Source: Ophiodon elongatus (lineage: Eukaryota; Chordata; Actinopteri; Perciformes; Hexagrammidae). Taken from it: DNA of 64,000 bases. Positions 48,320-61,700 of this stretch are shown here, in pieces. Location: assembly GCA_016806645.1 (NCBI GenBank), contig JACSYO010001880.1, positions 2,412,501 through 2,476,500 on the forward strand, in the 5' to 3' direction. A model generated the notes under the pieces. That model had not been told where the DNA came from. It worked only from the letters and a program-made list of their open reading frames with translations, and made no database searches. The position numbers and the translations under genes are program-made. Every line of letters begins with the position of its first letter. Within the stretch, counting starts at the first letter, position 1.

Positions 48320-49854
48320 GTCAGAGTCATGATGCGCCTCGTCCGACGACAGGCGAATTTTTTTTGTCGCACTTAAATGTGTTTTCATGAATGGAGTTAA
48401 CGTGCTTCACCTCTTTTAGATGACAGCACATGTTGCGCACAGGGGAGACTTTTTCGCCCAGGCTATTGTTTCTACGCACCTCAAAACAAATGACGCAGTT
48501 GCGTGAATCTTTGTGGATTTATAGATCAAACTTTGGCTCGCCTTTATTGAGGAAATAGCACTATCCAGCTTTGCTATCGATGCAATATAATTCATCATCA
48601 AGCTAAATTAAATGAAGCTATAACTTCGTATGGAGCCTTTAGACGGCTGCATGATTTACAACAGACATAATTGGTGTTACTTTGGATTATTCGTTATCAG
48701 GCCAAACACTTACGCGTGTGGTTGACGACATGTTTATGGGGCATTATGGCTGCGTTAAAAGTAGAAAATAGTCCTATGAAAGCGATTCAAAGTCATCATC
48801 ACTTGCTCCCCAACTCCCACAAAAATAAGTATCATATAGTTTGATTAAGTCGGGCTTTTACAAAAAAATAATAATAATCTAAAACAGGCTATTACAGCAA
48901 CAAATTAGCAGAATTGACAAACAAACAGCATTGTCCAACGCGCACAATCTTGAAAATCAAATATTATTTTAAGTTCAATGGATCACGCGTCTCAATATAC
49001 AATAAACAGACTCATCTGTGAGGACGGCTTAAATCATACCTAGCCGTCACCGAGATTGTGCTGAGGAATAACACAACTATCCTGTCCTCTCAAGTTAGTT
49101 TCATAGAATGTCATTTATATTCAAGATCTAAGAAAACGAAACAAAATAAGTGCAAAGCTTCTATAAAGGCTGCTGCTCAAATCGGACGGGATTGTAATTC
49201 GTGCATTGTTTTGGTGCGTTAAATGTGCTTCCAGTAACTCATATTCCTCCTATTTCCACTGAATAGTTTGAGTGCAGGTAAATTAAATGGTAGTTCATGT
49301 GGGACCTGCTTTGGTATTTTTTTTACAAGTGTATTATCCCGAGCTTCAGTTCACAAAGCACAAATGGCACCTTGATGATTTGCCTTAAAGGCCCATTTCC
49401 TAATCCGGTTGATAAAATATCTGGGTGACAGTGTAGTAGTTATTTTTGTCGTTATGATTTTATTAAATTCCAGGTCAAACTCTGGTCCTCGTGCTCTTTT
49501 AGTAAGGACATAAATGATGTGTGTACGTCTTTACAGTCCAATCAAATACAAATGCGATTCTAACTCGCGGTTATTTCTCTGACGAAGGTGATGATGATGG
49601 GCAGCACGCCGGTGGCTCGGGTGCTGCTGGACCACGGAGCGGATCCCAACTTGACGGACAGAAGCACCGGGGCCACGCCGCTGCATGACGCGGCCAGGGC
49701 GGGCTTTCTGGACACCGTGCGGCTGCTGCTGCAAGCCGGGGCTGACCCGCAGGCCAGAGACAATACGAACTATCAGCCTGTCGATCTGGCCAGACAGAAC
49801 GGCCATGTCGGTGTGGTCGGTTCGCTGCAGGCTCTGAAGCGGTGCCAGCTGTGA
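48197..49854 (+). CDS. cdkn2a/b: INK4-type cyclin-dependent kinase inhibitor (p15/p16-like), two exons, 129 aa
   Basis: Exon 1 is 48197-48319 (41 codons) and exon 2 is 49588-49854 (88 codons plus TGA), joined in phase 0 at Gln41/Val42, the same position and phase as human p16 Gln50/Val51. The protein is a run of ankyrin repeats. Exon 2 opens with VMMMGS, the INK4 signature, followed by HGADPN (57-62) and LHDAARAGFLD (73-83). Asp65 and Asp75 align with p16 Asp74 and Asp84, residues that contact CDK4/6. The family binds monomeric CDK4/6, blocks cyclin D pairing and so keeps RB active in G1. The start is fixed by an in-frame TGA at 48158-48160 with no other ATG between, and by a G at -3. The length is close to other fish INK4 proteins, and it lacks the C-terminal extension of human p16. 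The teleost gene is named cdkn2a/b because it precedes or merges the mammalian pair. Identification is very secure. Confidence 0.96.
48320..49587 (+). other. cdkn2a/b: cdkn2a/b intron 1
   Basis: A 1,268-base phase-0 intron with a GT donor and an AG acceptor. It is A+T-rich, and I recognised no repeat, RNA gene or open coding sequence in it. The acceptor is preceded by a short, imperfect pyrimidine stretch. Confidence 0.85.
49588..49854 (+). CDS. cdkn2a/b: cdkn2a/b exon 2, coding part and stop
   Basis: It begins after the acceptor ...CTGACGAAG with GTG ATG ATG ATG GGC (VMMMG) and runs to KRCQL and TGA at 49852-49854. It encodes ankyrin repeats 2 to 4. The reading frame used by mammalian ARF is open here for only about 32 codons (beginning DDDGQHAGG, resembling the start of ARF exon 2) before a TGA. 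No coding third exon is needed, unlike human CDKN2A. Confidence 0.95.
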   Translation: MMMMGSTPVARVLLDHGADPNLTDRSTGATPLHDAARAGFLDTVRLLLQAGADPQARDNTNYQPVDLARQNGHVGVVGSLQALKRCQL

Positions 49855-50035
49855 TATTTATGTGTCTGAGACACGGGGCCCTGAAGAGGCCTGCAGCCTA
49901 ATTTATGCACATACCGTTCTGCTGTAAAACACTTTATTTATATGGCAGATTGTTTGCTGATGTGCGTTGTTGTTTTATTTCATAACGAAATCAGGCGTAT
50001 TGACAGTCGCGGTGTCGCTGTTATGACAAATTATT

Positions 50036-50549
50036 ATTAAATAATACAGATGTACAGGCAGCGATTTGGGATATTCCGTTTGTAGAGATATTAACGAAAT
50101 GTGTTGCATGTTGGTTTATTTTCCCCTGTATAATTCAAATATTCCAATTTGCTTATAAGGAATCACACATTTTTATAATGTAGTTTTACTATATTGTCAA
50201 ATAATTTGTATTAAAAAAAAAAATAGGATTAATGTTGGTTTTCGTCATAACCCATATGAGACTGCCGTATTTTGAATATCTTTGCATGTCAAATATTTAA
50301 CCAAAGCCATTCAACATGTTTTGCACATTGAACATTAGTGTCAAAAGATACTCTTCTGGAAGCATTATATTTATTCTGCAGAAACTGGACTCCCACTTCC
50401 TGTCTGTACACATGATATTCAGAAGTCGTTTATGATGCACTTTAATAAAATGTAAGATTTTGTGTTCTAAGAAGCAGAGTGGGAAGAAGGAGTAATATGC
50501 TTCACATATTTTCTGAAGGACGGATTACTGAAAGGTACCAGACAATAAA
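50036..50549 (+). terminator. cdkn2a/b: Candidate cdkn2a/b poly(A) signals
   Basis: On the plus strand after the stop codon there is an ATTAAA at 50036-50041, then AATAAA at 50444-50449 (followed by a GT-rich stretch, TTTTGTGTTCT) and AATAAA at 50544-50549. Any of these could define the 3' end, giving 3' UTRs of roughly 0.2 to 0.7 kb. Which one is used needs transcript data. Confidence 0.45.
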
Positions 50550-51938
50550 AAGTGTAAAAGACAAGCGATTATTATTTGACTATAGAATACATTTGATAGA
50601 AGTTGGTTGACTTAAAGCACCAAAGTAGATTTTTGTGTCAACTAAATATGTTTAGAAATTACTTTTCTATCTATATTAATGGACGTCCGGTTATTGTTGC
50701 ACACTGAGTGGGTCGCAATTATGAGTCAAAAGCCAAACGTAATGCATTGCTGCGTTGAAGTTCAAAGGACAAACACGGAGGGAAAGGTTTTAATATTATT
50801 AAAAACACAAACATGACTCAAACATGACTCATTAAAATATGCAACGCTTCAACGTTTTGTTAAGTTAAGAAATTAGCTCGGTTTAGTTTAAGCCTGGCTG
50901 TTGTTGTGGCTCCATGAGAGTAAAGGCATGTTTGACAATAACACACAGCAAAGTCCCCAAAACCACGAGGGGCTAAATAACGCTGCTGTTTCGTGTCGAG
51001 ATAAATGCTCATGCATTGGTCCAGTATTCAGTCTTAGGCCTGCTATTTTACCATGGAACATTTATCTTTTATCTCAACAATGAACTCACCGAATGTTTTT
51101 AGAGTTCATTTTATTCAATGAAATCAGTGGTCAAATTGCATCTTGGGCAAAAACTAAAATCTGAACTCAACAGTTCAGGGGATGTAAATGTGTTGACTTT
51201 ATCCCGTCTTTCTTTTCTCATTCTTATTCTATTGCACACTTTTTTTTTTTTTTAGCACCGGCACAATATTATTCCCCCCCTGCATGTCGTAGCATGTTGT
51301 ATGAACATGTGATTTAAAAAAAATGTTAACTGCAAAAGAAAAGATTTATTTGAATTGCTTTAAGCATTTTAATGTTTTACAAACAACTTTAAAGCACAAA
51401 TCACTGTAGATTTTTATTGAGCTAATGTTCGCTGCTTAACGCATGCATATTGTAGAGACAAGCCCACGGAGAGGAAACACAACACATATTTTAAGATACT
51501 GTGAGGACGGTGATGCAATTTAAGCGACGCAAATGCAGACGAGAAAACGGAAATGACAAACATGAGCGGTATCAGAAGGCCCAGCACTGCAACAGAAGTG
51601 GCCAATTTCCTTATTTTGATGAATAATACAGCATATAAAACATTTTGAGAGCACAAAAATGTCTATCAGTCAGTTTCTCAAAAGCACTCCAAAATACTGT
51701 CAATTAGCTGATTTAATGATAGCCGGAATAGTCATGAAGAGCAATACGTTGAAAGTATTCCACAAAATATGAAATATGAATGGATAACAAGACAACATTT
51801 TTCTGACGTTTATCCAGGCATTTAAAAGACTTTACTTGAGGACATCCGATACTTTTAAGACATCAGATTTGACATAAAAACTATTAGTTGTAACTAAGGC
51901 AGTAACAAAGTATTCATGTACTGAACTCACAAAGCATT

Positions 51939-51944
51939 TTTATT
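51939..51944 (-). terminator. mtap: Candidate mtap poly(A) signal
   Basis: TTTATT on the plus strand, so AATAAA on the mtap strand. It is the first canonical signal downstream of the stop codon and gives a 3' UTR of about 0.4 kb. A second one lies at 51413-51418. Usage is inferred. Confidence 0.45.
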
Positions 51945-52329
51945 GTATCCTGCATTAACAGCAATAAAGACACCAATGGTTTACAGGCAAATATATCAAT
52001 TTAAAAGTTAACAGACCAAAAAAAAAAATATAAATCCACAAAAAATAATATCTAATATAATATTTCAAAGACTTCTTTGTTGACGTTTTAAATGTTTTGT
52101 ACCTGAACATGTGGTGGGATACTGAGTGTTTCAGAGAAAAAGGAGTAAATGGTGGGGGGTTATGTGTGTATTTTGAGTCGAGAAACTACAGACTCCAGCT
52201 GAAGACAAAGCACATGCATTATTTATGTGAGGCACTTTTTTGTGATTCACTGATGACAAATCCACAGGCGGCGTTGAGTCTGTTGTCCGTGTCGGTGCGG
52301 GGGGGTGTCTTGGATCCTTTTCTACACGC

Positions 52330-52368
52330 TTAGTGTTTAGGTAACATTACCGAAGACTGTGCCATTGA
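52330..52368 (-). CDS. mtap: mtap exon 8, coding part and stop
   Basis: Twelve codons SMAQSSVMLPKH and TAA at 52330-52332, after the acceptor TTCTGTTGCAG. The final peptide matches human NMAQFSVLLPRH. It is too short to be found by ORF length and was located by homology. Confidence 0.93.
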   Translation of the reverse strand, partial: SMAQSSVMLPKH

Positions 52369-55300
52369 CTGCAACAGAAGGAAGAAAACAGATTTATTTC
52401 CCCTCATGCACGTCTCACAGATGTACAGCAACAACAACTACAATTCGATACGTTTCGATCATGTGACAGAAGCATTTGTTTCAGAGTAACCTGTGGCCAA
52501 AAGTTAATGTTCTTAGAAAGTTGAAAGGAAAAACAGGTGACATAATCATAAACTTTTTTTTTTTTTTTTTTTTTAAAAACAGTTGTTTCCATTAACATTA
52601 CCACAATTCAAATAAAGTAATTAGTAGGCAGCTTTTTTGGAACTGGAACTTTTTCCAAAGTGTAAGCGTTTCCAATACACAAAGTGAAGTTTTGAATAGA
52701 AATTTAACTACTTACCTTCCTGCGACCTCAAAGAGCTTCAAGCATGTTTAAAAATATTGTTGCAAATAGATGCAAAATACTGTGTGATTCACTGAGGTGC
52801 AATTAATATTATGTGTTTATTAAACATGTGCACTCTTATTTAATATCTGTATTAACAAATATATTGAGTGAAGACTACTATGTATGACAGTCATAGTGTG
52901 TTTTCATGTTCAATGTTTGCAAATACAGATTTCCATTGAGTTGTATTTTGTGTAACACCATAAAAAAGGTGCAACACAGCACAATGAAAGTATCTGAGTC
53001 AGCCTCGCAGATGGTGGGATCATTGCTCACTTAAGGCACTTGCCTTGTGGTAATAATCGCCCTCATGAGTGGTGTTTTGAGTGGTAAAGCTCCAGATGGT
53101 TTGATTACTCATTCGAAAGTTCAAGAGGTGGCTCAGTGAGACCTAAAAAGGTAAACAGACCCTCTTTCATAACCTCTTCCCCTCTAAGTCTTAGTCAATG
53201 GAAACGAGTCATCATAAAGTTCATAACTTACTTTCAAGGTCTTCACTGTCTGAGCCCAGTCCATCTGACTAATCTGAGGTATTGCCGTCAGCAGGATACT
53301 GCTGGCTTTGTTGGCGTTCTCCTTCATCGTCTTCAGTACGTTGTCAACACAGACCTATAGGACAAGGGAAGGAAAACAGCCGGCGTGTGATATGAATCAT
53401 TTACAGAAATGCAAATTTCACTTCCTTTAAGTGTCAGTCATTTTGTATTTCCCTAAAAATGTACGATCCTCACTGATGTGTAAGAGAATTTTTGCACCGT
53501 GAATAACATTGTATGGGATCAAAAAATCTCAATGGACATTTTGTGGCAGCAGTGCATGATTGAGGGAAGATGCTATCCTGTAAAATCAGAGCTGCTGTGG
53601 TCAGGTTTCTAAATATTTTTCAGATTCAACATAGTTTTTCTCTCAATTATTTTCAATGGACGTCATATAAAGATTGCCAGAAAAGGCTGCCATTTTGAGC
53701 AATGGAGCAGATTTCATGCTTCTTTATCTGCTGTAATCACATAAAGAAACTGAGGACTCACTCACACGGTCAGGGTAAAATATTTAAGTATGCCTGTATG
53801 AAATCAAGTGATAATAGACATTATTCAGCCAGGCGTACAGTGCATAGTACAGTAAGTGACAACATTGTTTCCTTCCTGTGCTTGTGTTTTCTCCTGTGAC
53901 CCTAATTAAACCCTCCCAATAAAAGCTTTGTTTTCATGTCACATTCAATGATAGGTTCATGTTTTTGTGGTGTTTGCCAGGATGAAGACAGTGAAGCTGA
54001 TGACTCAGTGTGACTCAACCTCCTCTGGCAAGGCTTCCACCGGAGGCTGGCAGGCAAGCCAACTGAGGGGGGTGTGGGGGGGAGGAGGGGGTGGGTGGGT
54101 CAAGAGGTAGTATAAGGCTGCAAGGGAGCAGAGAGGGGGGGGCGGAAGGATGTGGTGAGTATTCTGCAACAGGAGGGGGAAGAGGTCAGCTGCAGGAACT
54201 CGGAAGTGGAGTTGTGAGTTTGGTTGGATCAGTGACAAATAAGCCCAAACTCGCCCACACACAGTAAATCAACTGCATTATCCAGAGTGTCTGAGAGAGA
54301 GAAGGTCAATCGGAAGCCAAAAGAAGCCACAAATACTCGTCTACTTACAGAGAACAGATGGTGAAAACCTTCGTCAAAACCCCATCAAACTAATAAAATG
54401 AAACACAATAATGGTCTAGAAACATTTCTTTCTCAACATTTTAGTGAGTTAGTAACTTTAGACTTTTTTCCCACCAATAATGTAACAATCTTCTGAAATT
54501 CGCATAAGAAGGGAGGAAAGTTAAACTTTGGACAGGACTGCACAAGAAGTGACCTATTGGCTATTACAGACAAAAAAGTAAATGTTTGCTTTCCCTATGT
54601 TTGCAATTTATGCTTATTTATACATTCTGGAAAAGTATTACGTTTTCTTTTTTTTTTTTTTTAAATGTAAAATCAAAAGACATTTTGTGAGACACTGAAT
54701 GTGCACTCAAACAATATGGGGATATTTAGATTATCAAGCAATTTAAAGTGATCAAAAACTTGCATGCTGTGTGGAAAACCGAGGAGGACCTCGTGCAGCC
54801 AAACATTGCGTTTCCTGCTACATAAAGACACTGATCGCTGCGGTTTAGAGTAAACAAGGTCCTTTTGTTACGAGCACTACTCAGAAAATCTTCTAAACAT
54901 AGAAACAGAAGAAAAACAAGGTTCTGCACCAAAGTCCCTCCAGTATGTTAAATTAAACAAATGTTTTTAAATGATTTATATTCATGAATAAATTAGCAGG
55001 CAGATTAAATAAAAATTTAAATAATGAGTCCTATTACAGCAATCAAAGATGTCCCCGTCTGGCTGCCATCATCAACAGTTCTCTCATTGAGAGCAATGTG
55101 CATTTCATTGGCTCAACAATATTTTATCTGAGGAAATTAGTTTGCAGAGCTAATGGTTGTGTGATAGATCCTTAGGGGTTCCTGGAACCTACTTTGGGAA
55201 TCAAAGAGTTTAGAGAATCGGCTGTCTGATTAGAGGGAATCGGGTAAATAAGGAAAGAGAAGAGAGAATCTCTAAACAGCAGAGGAATAGGGTGAAATCA

Positions 55301-55691
55301 TCTGGAGAAAGAGATGATCATACAGAGTAAATAACAATATAAAGTTACGACTAGGATCTGTTGAGATAACAAGAATAAGCTTTCCATTCACCAAGTTTCT
55401 CCTTTCAAGAAGTAAAGGCTAGATGTTGTTGTTAGTTTTAGACACAGACACATGACAGCATGCTGTCCAATGAGCGAGTTGAACTAGTAGCAAAATTGCT
55501 AGAAAGCCAGTAATAAGCGAAGACGGTTATGATGGTATACACACTATAGGTAAATAATAAAATCCAATATTTAGCTCATGTTATTTAGCCTGCTGGGACC
55601 CAGCTCTTTTATCCAAATGTTATCCAGCTGTAAGCTGAATACAAAAAAATGCCAACTCTAGAGATTTAAGAAAACTAAAAGCAAATAACAA

Positions 55692-55730
<39 letters not shown>

Positions 55731-58700
55731 GAAGAAGAAATGTGTCAATGCAGGCTGTACAGACAAACAAACACAATAGGAAAGAGGTCATGTCAAGTTC
55801 ACCAACCATGTTTGCCATTTTGCTGATACTGACTCACACAAGGCACAAACAAGGACAGAAGGAACATCAAACTCATAAAAACGGCTGCTAGGACCTCCAG
55901 CCTGCCACTCACCGCCTCCTCGTGCTCCTTCCAACAGTCGTAGTCTGTTGCCATGGCAATGCTGGCGTAGCACAAGCCGGCCTCCTTGGCGAGGACCACC
56001 TCTGGCACAGTGGTCATATTGATGACATCAGCGCCCCACTGGCGGAACATCAGGCTTTCGGCTCGCGAGGAAAAGCGCGGCCCCTCGATACTCAGCATCG
56101 CCCCTCGAACATGACACTTGACACCCAGGCTCCGGGCCACCTCAATCAGAACCTGCACCAGGATTTAGAGTTAGTAACGGTGTCCATAAAACCAATGGGA
56201 GAAGAGGTGGAAACTGTTCACATGGTTTTATTAGCCGTTCATCTCAGAGTGTTGAAGGAATAAAACACTACTTGCTATGCTGTGTGGCATCCACTGATCC
56301 ATATTTTAGATTCATGTTTCATACTGTTGCAGATCTGCAGACATTTATTTTAAAATACGTTTTTTTTTTGTGGACCTACAACTTATTGTTACCAATATGA
56401 ACAAACTGGAGATTTCACGAAACTGCATGACGACAGCAATCTCACTGTTGGCACTTTGACTTTAATTTGATTTCCTAACATTAATTTCTGAATAATAAGC
56501 AACATAATGGCAGTAATTAAAGTAATACAATCTGTATAATAATAACTTGCATAGTCAGAAAAAAAGAGTTAAGAGTTTCAAGTTTTAAAAATGTTAAATA
56601 AATCCTGTTTAGATGCTATTCCATTTTTCTTGCATGAAAGACAGAATTACCTAAATCTTGAACTATAATCGAAGTTCAAAAGCTATTTCCTGAATATGAG
56701 ATCCAGCATTCTTATGTATCTTAGCTCTCAGCAAATTAACTCTTTAACTGTTCAGCTCCTGTGCAGCTTTTTTCACCTCTCCACTATCTTCACACTTCTG
56801 GTCAATTTGTCAGGCCAACTCATTAAAAAACTATTTTGCACAATTTTCAAAAAGAGGGTAATATAAGATTTGAAGCAAAATAATATGTCAAAAAGTTAAA
56901 TAAAAAAATGTATTTTAGAAAACAATTGTATAAAAGCTCAGGGAGCACAGGAAGTGACATGTATGAAATGGGATTTTGTTATTTGGTATTATGTACAGGC
57001 ACTTGAGGACCCACCTCTCTGGTTCTGTTACAGAAAGGCTCAGCCATGGGGATATGACTCACTCCTGGAGGACTGGTGGCCTGCCCATCATACAGTGTCT
57101 GAGCTCTCTTTGTAGTCCTGGCCAAAAGAAGCACAAAGGAAGAACTGAAAGTCAGTATCAAGGCAACCGAAGCAAATTATAAATGCCGTTGCAGGTTCAA
57201 TTGTTGCTAATTAACCAAATCGAAATAAAATAAATAGTTTTTTTGAGAAAAAGAACAAATACTGGATGTTCAGCAATGACTGAGAGGACAAAACACTTCT
57301 AAGAAACATTCTCAGTCAACATAAACACTCTGATAGAGAACCAAGCAGCAAATTAAAAGTTAATTGTGTCCAGATTATAATATAAATAACAATTTTGCCC
57401 GTGTGAAATTTTCTAAAGCGGCCACAGTTTTAGTGATAAACTACACGTCTATCAGAGTGGTTGAATTATTTCCAGTATTAAACTATTCAAAATTTTATGA
57501 ACAGTACTTTATACAGCTATTCAGGACTATAAAAGCATTAACAGAGAGCAGCAGCAGCCTGGTCTTTTACACCACACCAACAACAGTCGTTTGATTTCCA
57601 GCTCTGCTGAGTCAGAGGGGTTCCACCAGGCACAACGCCAGCTTCAGCTCTTTATGGAGCCGGATCATGAGGACACAAGAGGCCGACTCACTTAGCCCAG
57701 CGACCTGAGAACATCAGGGATTTTGAGTCTCCATGTATCCCATCAGAGTGTTTAGTTACATCATACAAGGATCATTATCATTATGGGGTAATGAAAATGT
57801 AGATTTCTAAGTGGTGTTTGATTTACTTCCATTTTCCCAGGGACTGCTTAGTCTAACCACAATTATCTCAGACATCCAAAATATTCGCCGACAGTAGGCT
57901 AATATTTTGAAGTTGATGCCCAACCCTATCTCTTACTCATAACTTTGGCATTGGAAGACAAAAGTCATTGCTTAAATAGAGTTTGCCAGCTGCAGCTCCA
58001 CCCTGCTGAAAATAAAGAGCAGCAGTGTGTGGGAAAAAAAAAAAAACTATGATCACACAGTACAATGCCCGCTTATGCTATAGAAATCGAATTATCTTGG
58101 CTTGGCATTTTCTTAGCAATGTCATTTCAGAATCATTGTTGTAAAGAATGGCTCCTACAGCCTATAATTATCAAATATTTAATTTATTCCTAAAATGCAA
58201 GAAGGATGTGGTATGGACTACTAAGACTTAAACATATTCTACCAATTATTCAACATACATTTCCAACACAATTCAATCATATTAGGTCTCATGTACAGCT
58301 TGACACTTGAAAGGCCTAAAGCTTTGAGATCCTAGCATTATTCAGATGTTATTACCAATGGTATAAACCCTGTTTCAGTTTGTAAAAAGATGCATTGTAT
58401 ATTATTCTTACCCCCATGTGGGATTGAACTGTTTTGGTTTTGAGGTGACATGAAAAACAGATCAACAAAATGTCAAAGGGGAAAATCAAAACAAGAGAAT
58501 CTAAATCAAAGGTCGAACTAAGAGAATTGGGGAGTGGAAAAGGCCTTTTAAAAAGGGTTCCTTGTGAGACAGTAACGCTTGAAACTCGACAAAGCCGGCA
58601 GCACTAACCCTATAGCAACCAAGTGTTTGGTTTGGAGTAGCCACAGAACACAAGTAAGCAGAGGTGACATAACAATTGTGGATTCAATAATGTGAAGCTT

Positions 58701-61700
58701 TCAGAAACATGCCGTCACATGCTGCAGGACAAGTCAGGACAAGTCTGAACAAGTCTGAACAAGTCTGAACAAGCAACTTCCTCATTTCTGATAAATAGAT
58801 CTCGCCTGTGCTTAATCCTAGTAGTGAAGCTATGCAACAACACGGCCAAGCACAGCCACAGGCAACGTGATGCAGTCATACACAAATGTGCAGAGGAACA
58901 CACTGACACGACTGTGGGAAGGAAGTATCTCAATACAGCCAGCTGTATGCCAGCTCACTGGTACCAAATAAGCCATCCTACTGAAACAGCATGTATTAGG
59001 TTATTTAATAGAATTTGTGCAATAAGTGAACCGAGCGAGCACAACACTCCCACAGGGTCATGCTACACAAAGTATACGCCTGGAGGTCAGACAATGTTCA
59101 CAGAGTATGCTTTCCCACATCCGTGAAACAGAAAGATATTCTCAGGTTTACCAGCAAAAGTGTTTACCTAAGGGAAGAGTGAGTGTGGATTTCTCGTAAT
59201 AGAAAACAAGAAATACAACATTTTTGGAAGGTTTGTTTTGCGACTGAAGACGTGGACACATTAAATATGGGTATTTATTACGGCTCTAAACAAACAGGAA
59301 TCTGTCAACCTGTTTAATTTGTGTTCAACTCGCACCAAAATTAGTATCAATGCCATAAAACCATATAAACCTGTATTACAGTTTCTCAAACATGAGCACA
59401 TCTCTCCATGACATTCACAAAAACAAGGGTATTATTATTAGCTCAGTGAATTGAAGGCTAAGATTCTCACAACTCAAGAGAAAGTGATACACCAAAATGA
59501 AACATGAGACAGACAGGAAGGAGCCCTGTCTGTTGACAAGAATATCTCTGTTAATTATCATATTCGTGTCAACTATTTCTAGAGGAGGAACAACACAGTA
59601 AAAGCCTTTTTATATTCTCACTGAGGCTGTGAGCAAACTATGACACTTGAGAGTTCAACCAAACGTCAGGCAGAGGTTTATAATTCTTCCAGCTGAACAT
59701 GATAGTAAACAAATATTGGCTTTGTCAAATGTGTCAGACATGGGGAGTCAAATCCGTCCCCATTTCTTACTCAGCTATCTGGACACTCTTGTCACACAAT
59801 AACATGAATCCTGTTCGTGAGATGTGTGGGAAGATGTTTGAGTTATTGTGCAATACATACTGTACATCCTGGACAGTCGTTGAATCCGTTTAAATAAACA
59901 CATATGCAGTAACACTTCAGAGTGTCCAAAGTCACGGATTAGGATAAGGCATGTTGTATTTCATGAGCTGTGTTAATATGAATAAGAATGTTGTATATGA
60001 ATATATGTCACGTGATTTAAGGGTCTCAGACTACACATGAAAAGAAGTATAATCAGATAGTTTTACAGTGGGAATTTCTCCACATTGCTCTAAGTTCAAG
60101 TAAACTTTTCTGAACTGCTGAACTGGCATTGATAGAGGGGCCAGATGCTGACAGAACAAACAGGAGGAGCGGAACAGAAATTGGGATCAGGTTCTTAAAA
60201 ATAGCCGGAAACAACAGACTCAACTCCTGTTCGTGCATTAAGATCACGCAGCTTGTATTGTTTACACACACCAGTTAAAAAAAAAAAAAAAAAAAAAAAA
60301 AAACAGAAAGAAGCTACCTGTGAGTTACTTGTTAAGTCAATCGTTTACTTTCTGTAGCCTGTATGTTGAGCTCTTGCTCGACTTTGTTATCACTTTATAC
60401 AATACCTTTTTCATGTTGTCTGACAACAGATAGCAACAAAACTTAAGATGAACATACTTTGCTAAACATATCAATTACATTCTGAAAACAATATATGAAC
60501 AATACAATTATTTAAATGCTCTGACATTCTGTTTCCTCTACTTCCTGAGAGTACTTGGGAAGAAGAAACAAAATGTCTGAACCATAACCTGCTGCTGTGT
60601 TTACATTCCACTCACCTGTCAATGAACTGATCTATGATGACAATGTCTCCTGGCTGGATCTCCTCCCGGAGTGAGCCACAGGCCGTGGTGGCCAACAGAT
60701 GTGTGCAGCCCTCTTCTCTCAGTGCCCAGATGTTGGCCTGGTAGTTCACATTGGACGGCATTATAGTGTGTTGTCTCCCATGCCTAAGGCCAATAAAAAA
60801 AAAATTCAAGATACACATTGTTTATTCATGTTCATTGATTTTTTTTTTATGTCTGAAACCTGCAAATATACTCTGAGACTACCAAGAAAATACCAACAGT
60901 CTTGGTTCTGTCCCATTCAATAACTCAGCATTGCAGAAATGTTGGTGTAATTTTCGATCACAACCTCAACTTACACAAACATGTGAAATCAATGGATCAA
61001 TTCTGTTTTCATCATCTTTCAAGACTAGACCATCCCTTTCTCAAAAATATCTTTACAACTTCAAAATTAGTAGATTAGTCAGCTGTAACTGCTTGCTCTC
61101 TGGCGTCGCAAATATATCCCTCTCCTGCCTCCAGCGCATCCAGAACTCTGCTGCCTGGATTTCGACACAGAATAGGAAACATGACTACATTTCACCGATC
61201 CTGGCTTCCTTACACTGGCCACCGGTTTATTTTTTAATTGATTTAAAGATGTTATTGATTACGAACGAATCACTTTTAAAAATTCCTTTTTGTAGAATTG
61301 CTTTTCTGCAATTTTCTTTGTGTTTTATGACATTTTTAGTTGGTTTTACTATTTTTGGCTTTTAGATCATTTCATTCTCTTTGTGTATTTGAATGTATTC
61401 TGTTTTAATTGCAAAGCAATGTGTAACAATGTTTAGAAAGGTACTATACAAATAAACTTTGATGTTATTATTATTATTATAAAAAATATTAGTAGTAGTA
61501 GTAGGGTTAGTATTAGACTCTTGGCACCTCATTGTTATATGGAGTGAAATATTGGCAAGATGCTGTAAGTGAAGATCCACTAGATGGTGGTAATAGAACA
61601 CATTTCTCATATTTTATATTTTAAGTTAAAGTAAAACACCCTCTCTTACCTCGCAAGGAGAACACATTCCACGTTTTTTATCTTCCCCAGTATCAGAGCA

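Larger units (their letters stand above)
49855..52329. other. Tail-to-tail interval between cdkn2a/b and mtap
   Basis: Holds the 3' UTRs of both genes and their candidate poly(A) signals. There is no third gene or recognisable repeat between them. A T run is at 51241-51254 and an A run at about 52018-52028. Confidence 0.65.
57118..60615 (-). other. mtap: mtap intron 4
   Basis: The largest mtap intron, 3.5 kb. It contains a 10-base tandem repeat at 58731-58774, a poly(A) run of about 27 at 60277-60303 on the plus strand, and otherwise A+T-rich DNA without recognisable coding or repeat content. Confidence 0.8.

Noticed and set aside
55799..55912. Extension of the mtap exon 6 frame to a stop at 55799
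   Set aside because: Read-through of the GTGAGT donor into intron 6. Homology resumes in exon 7.
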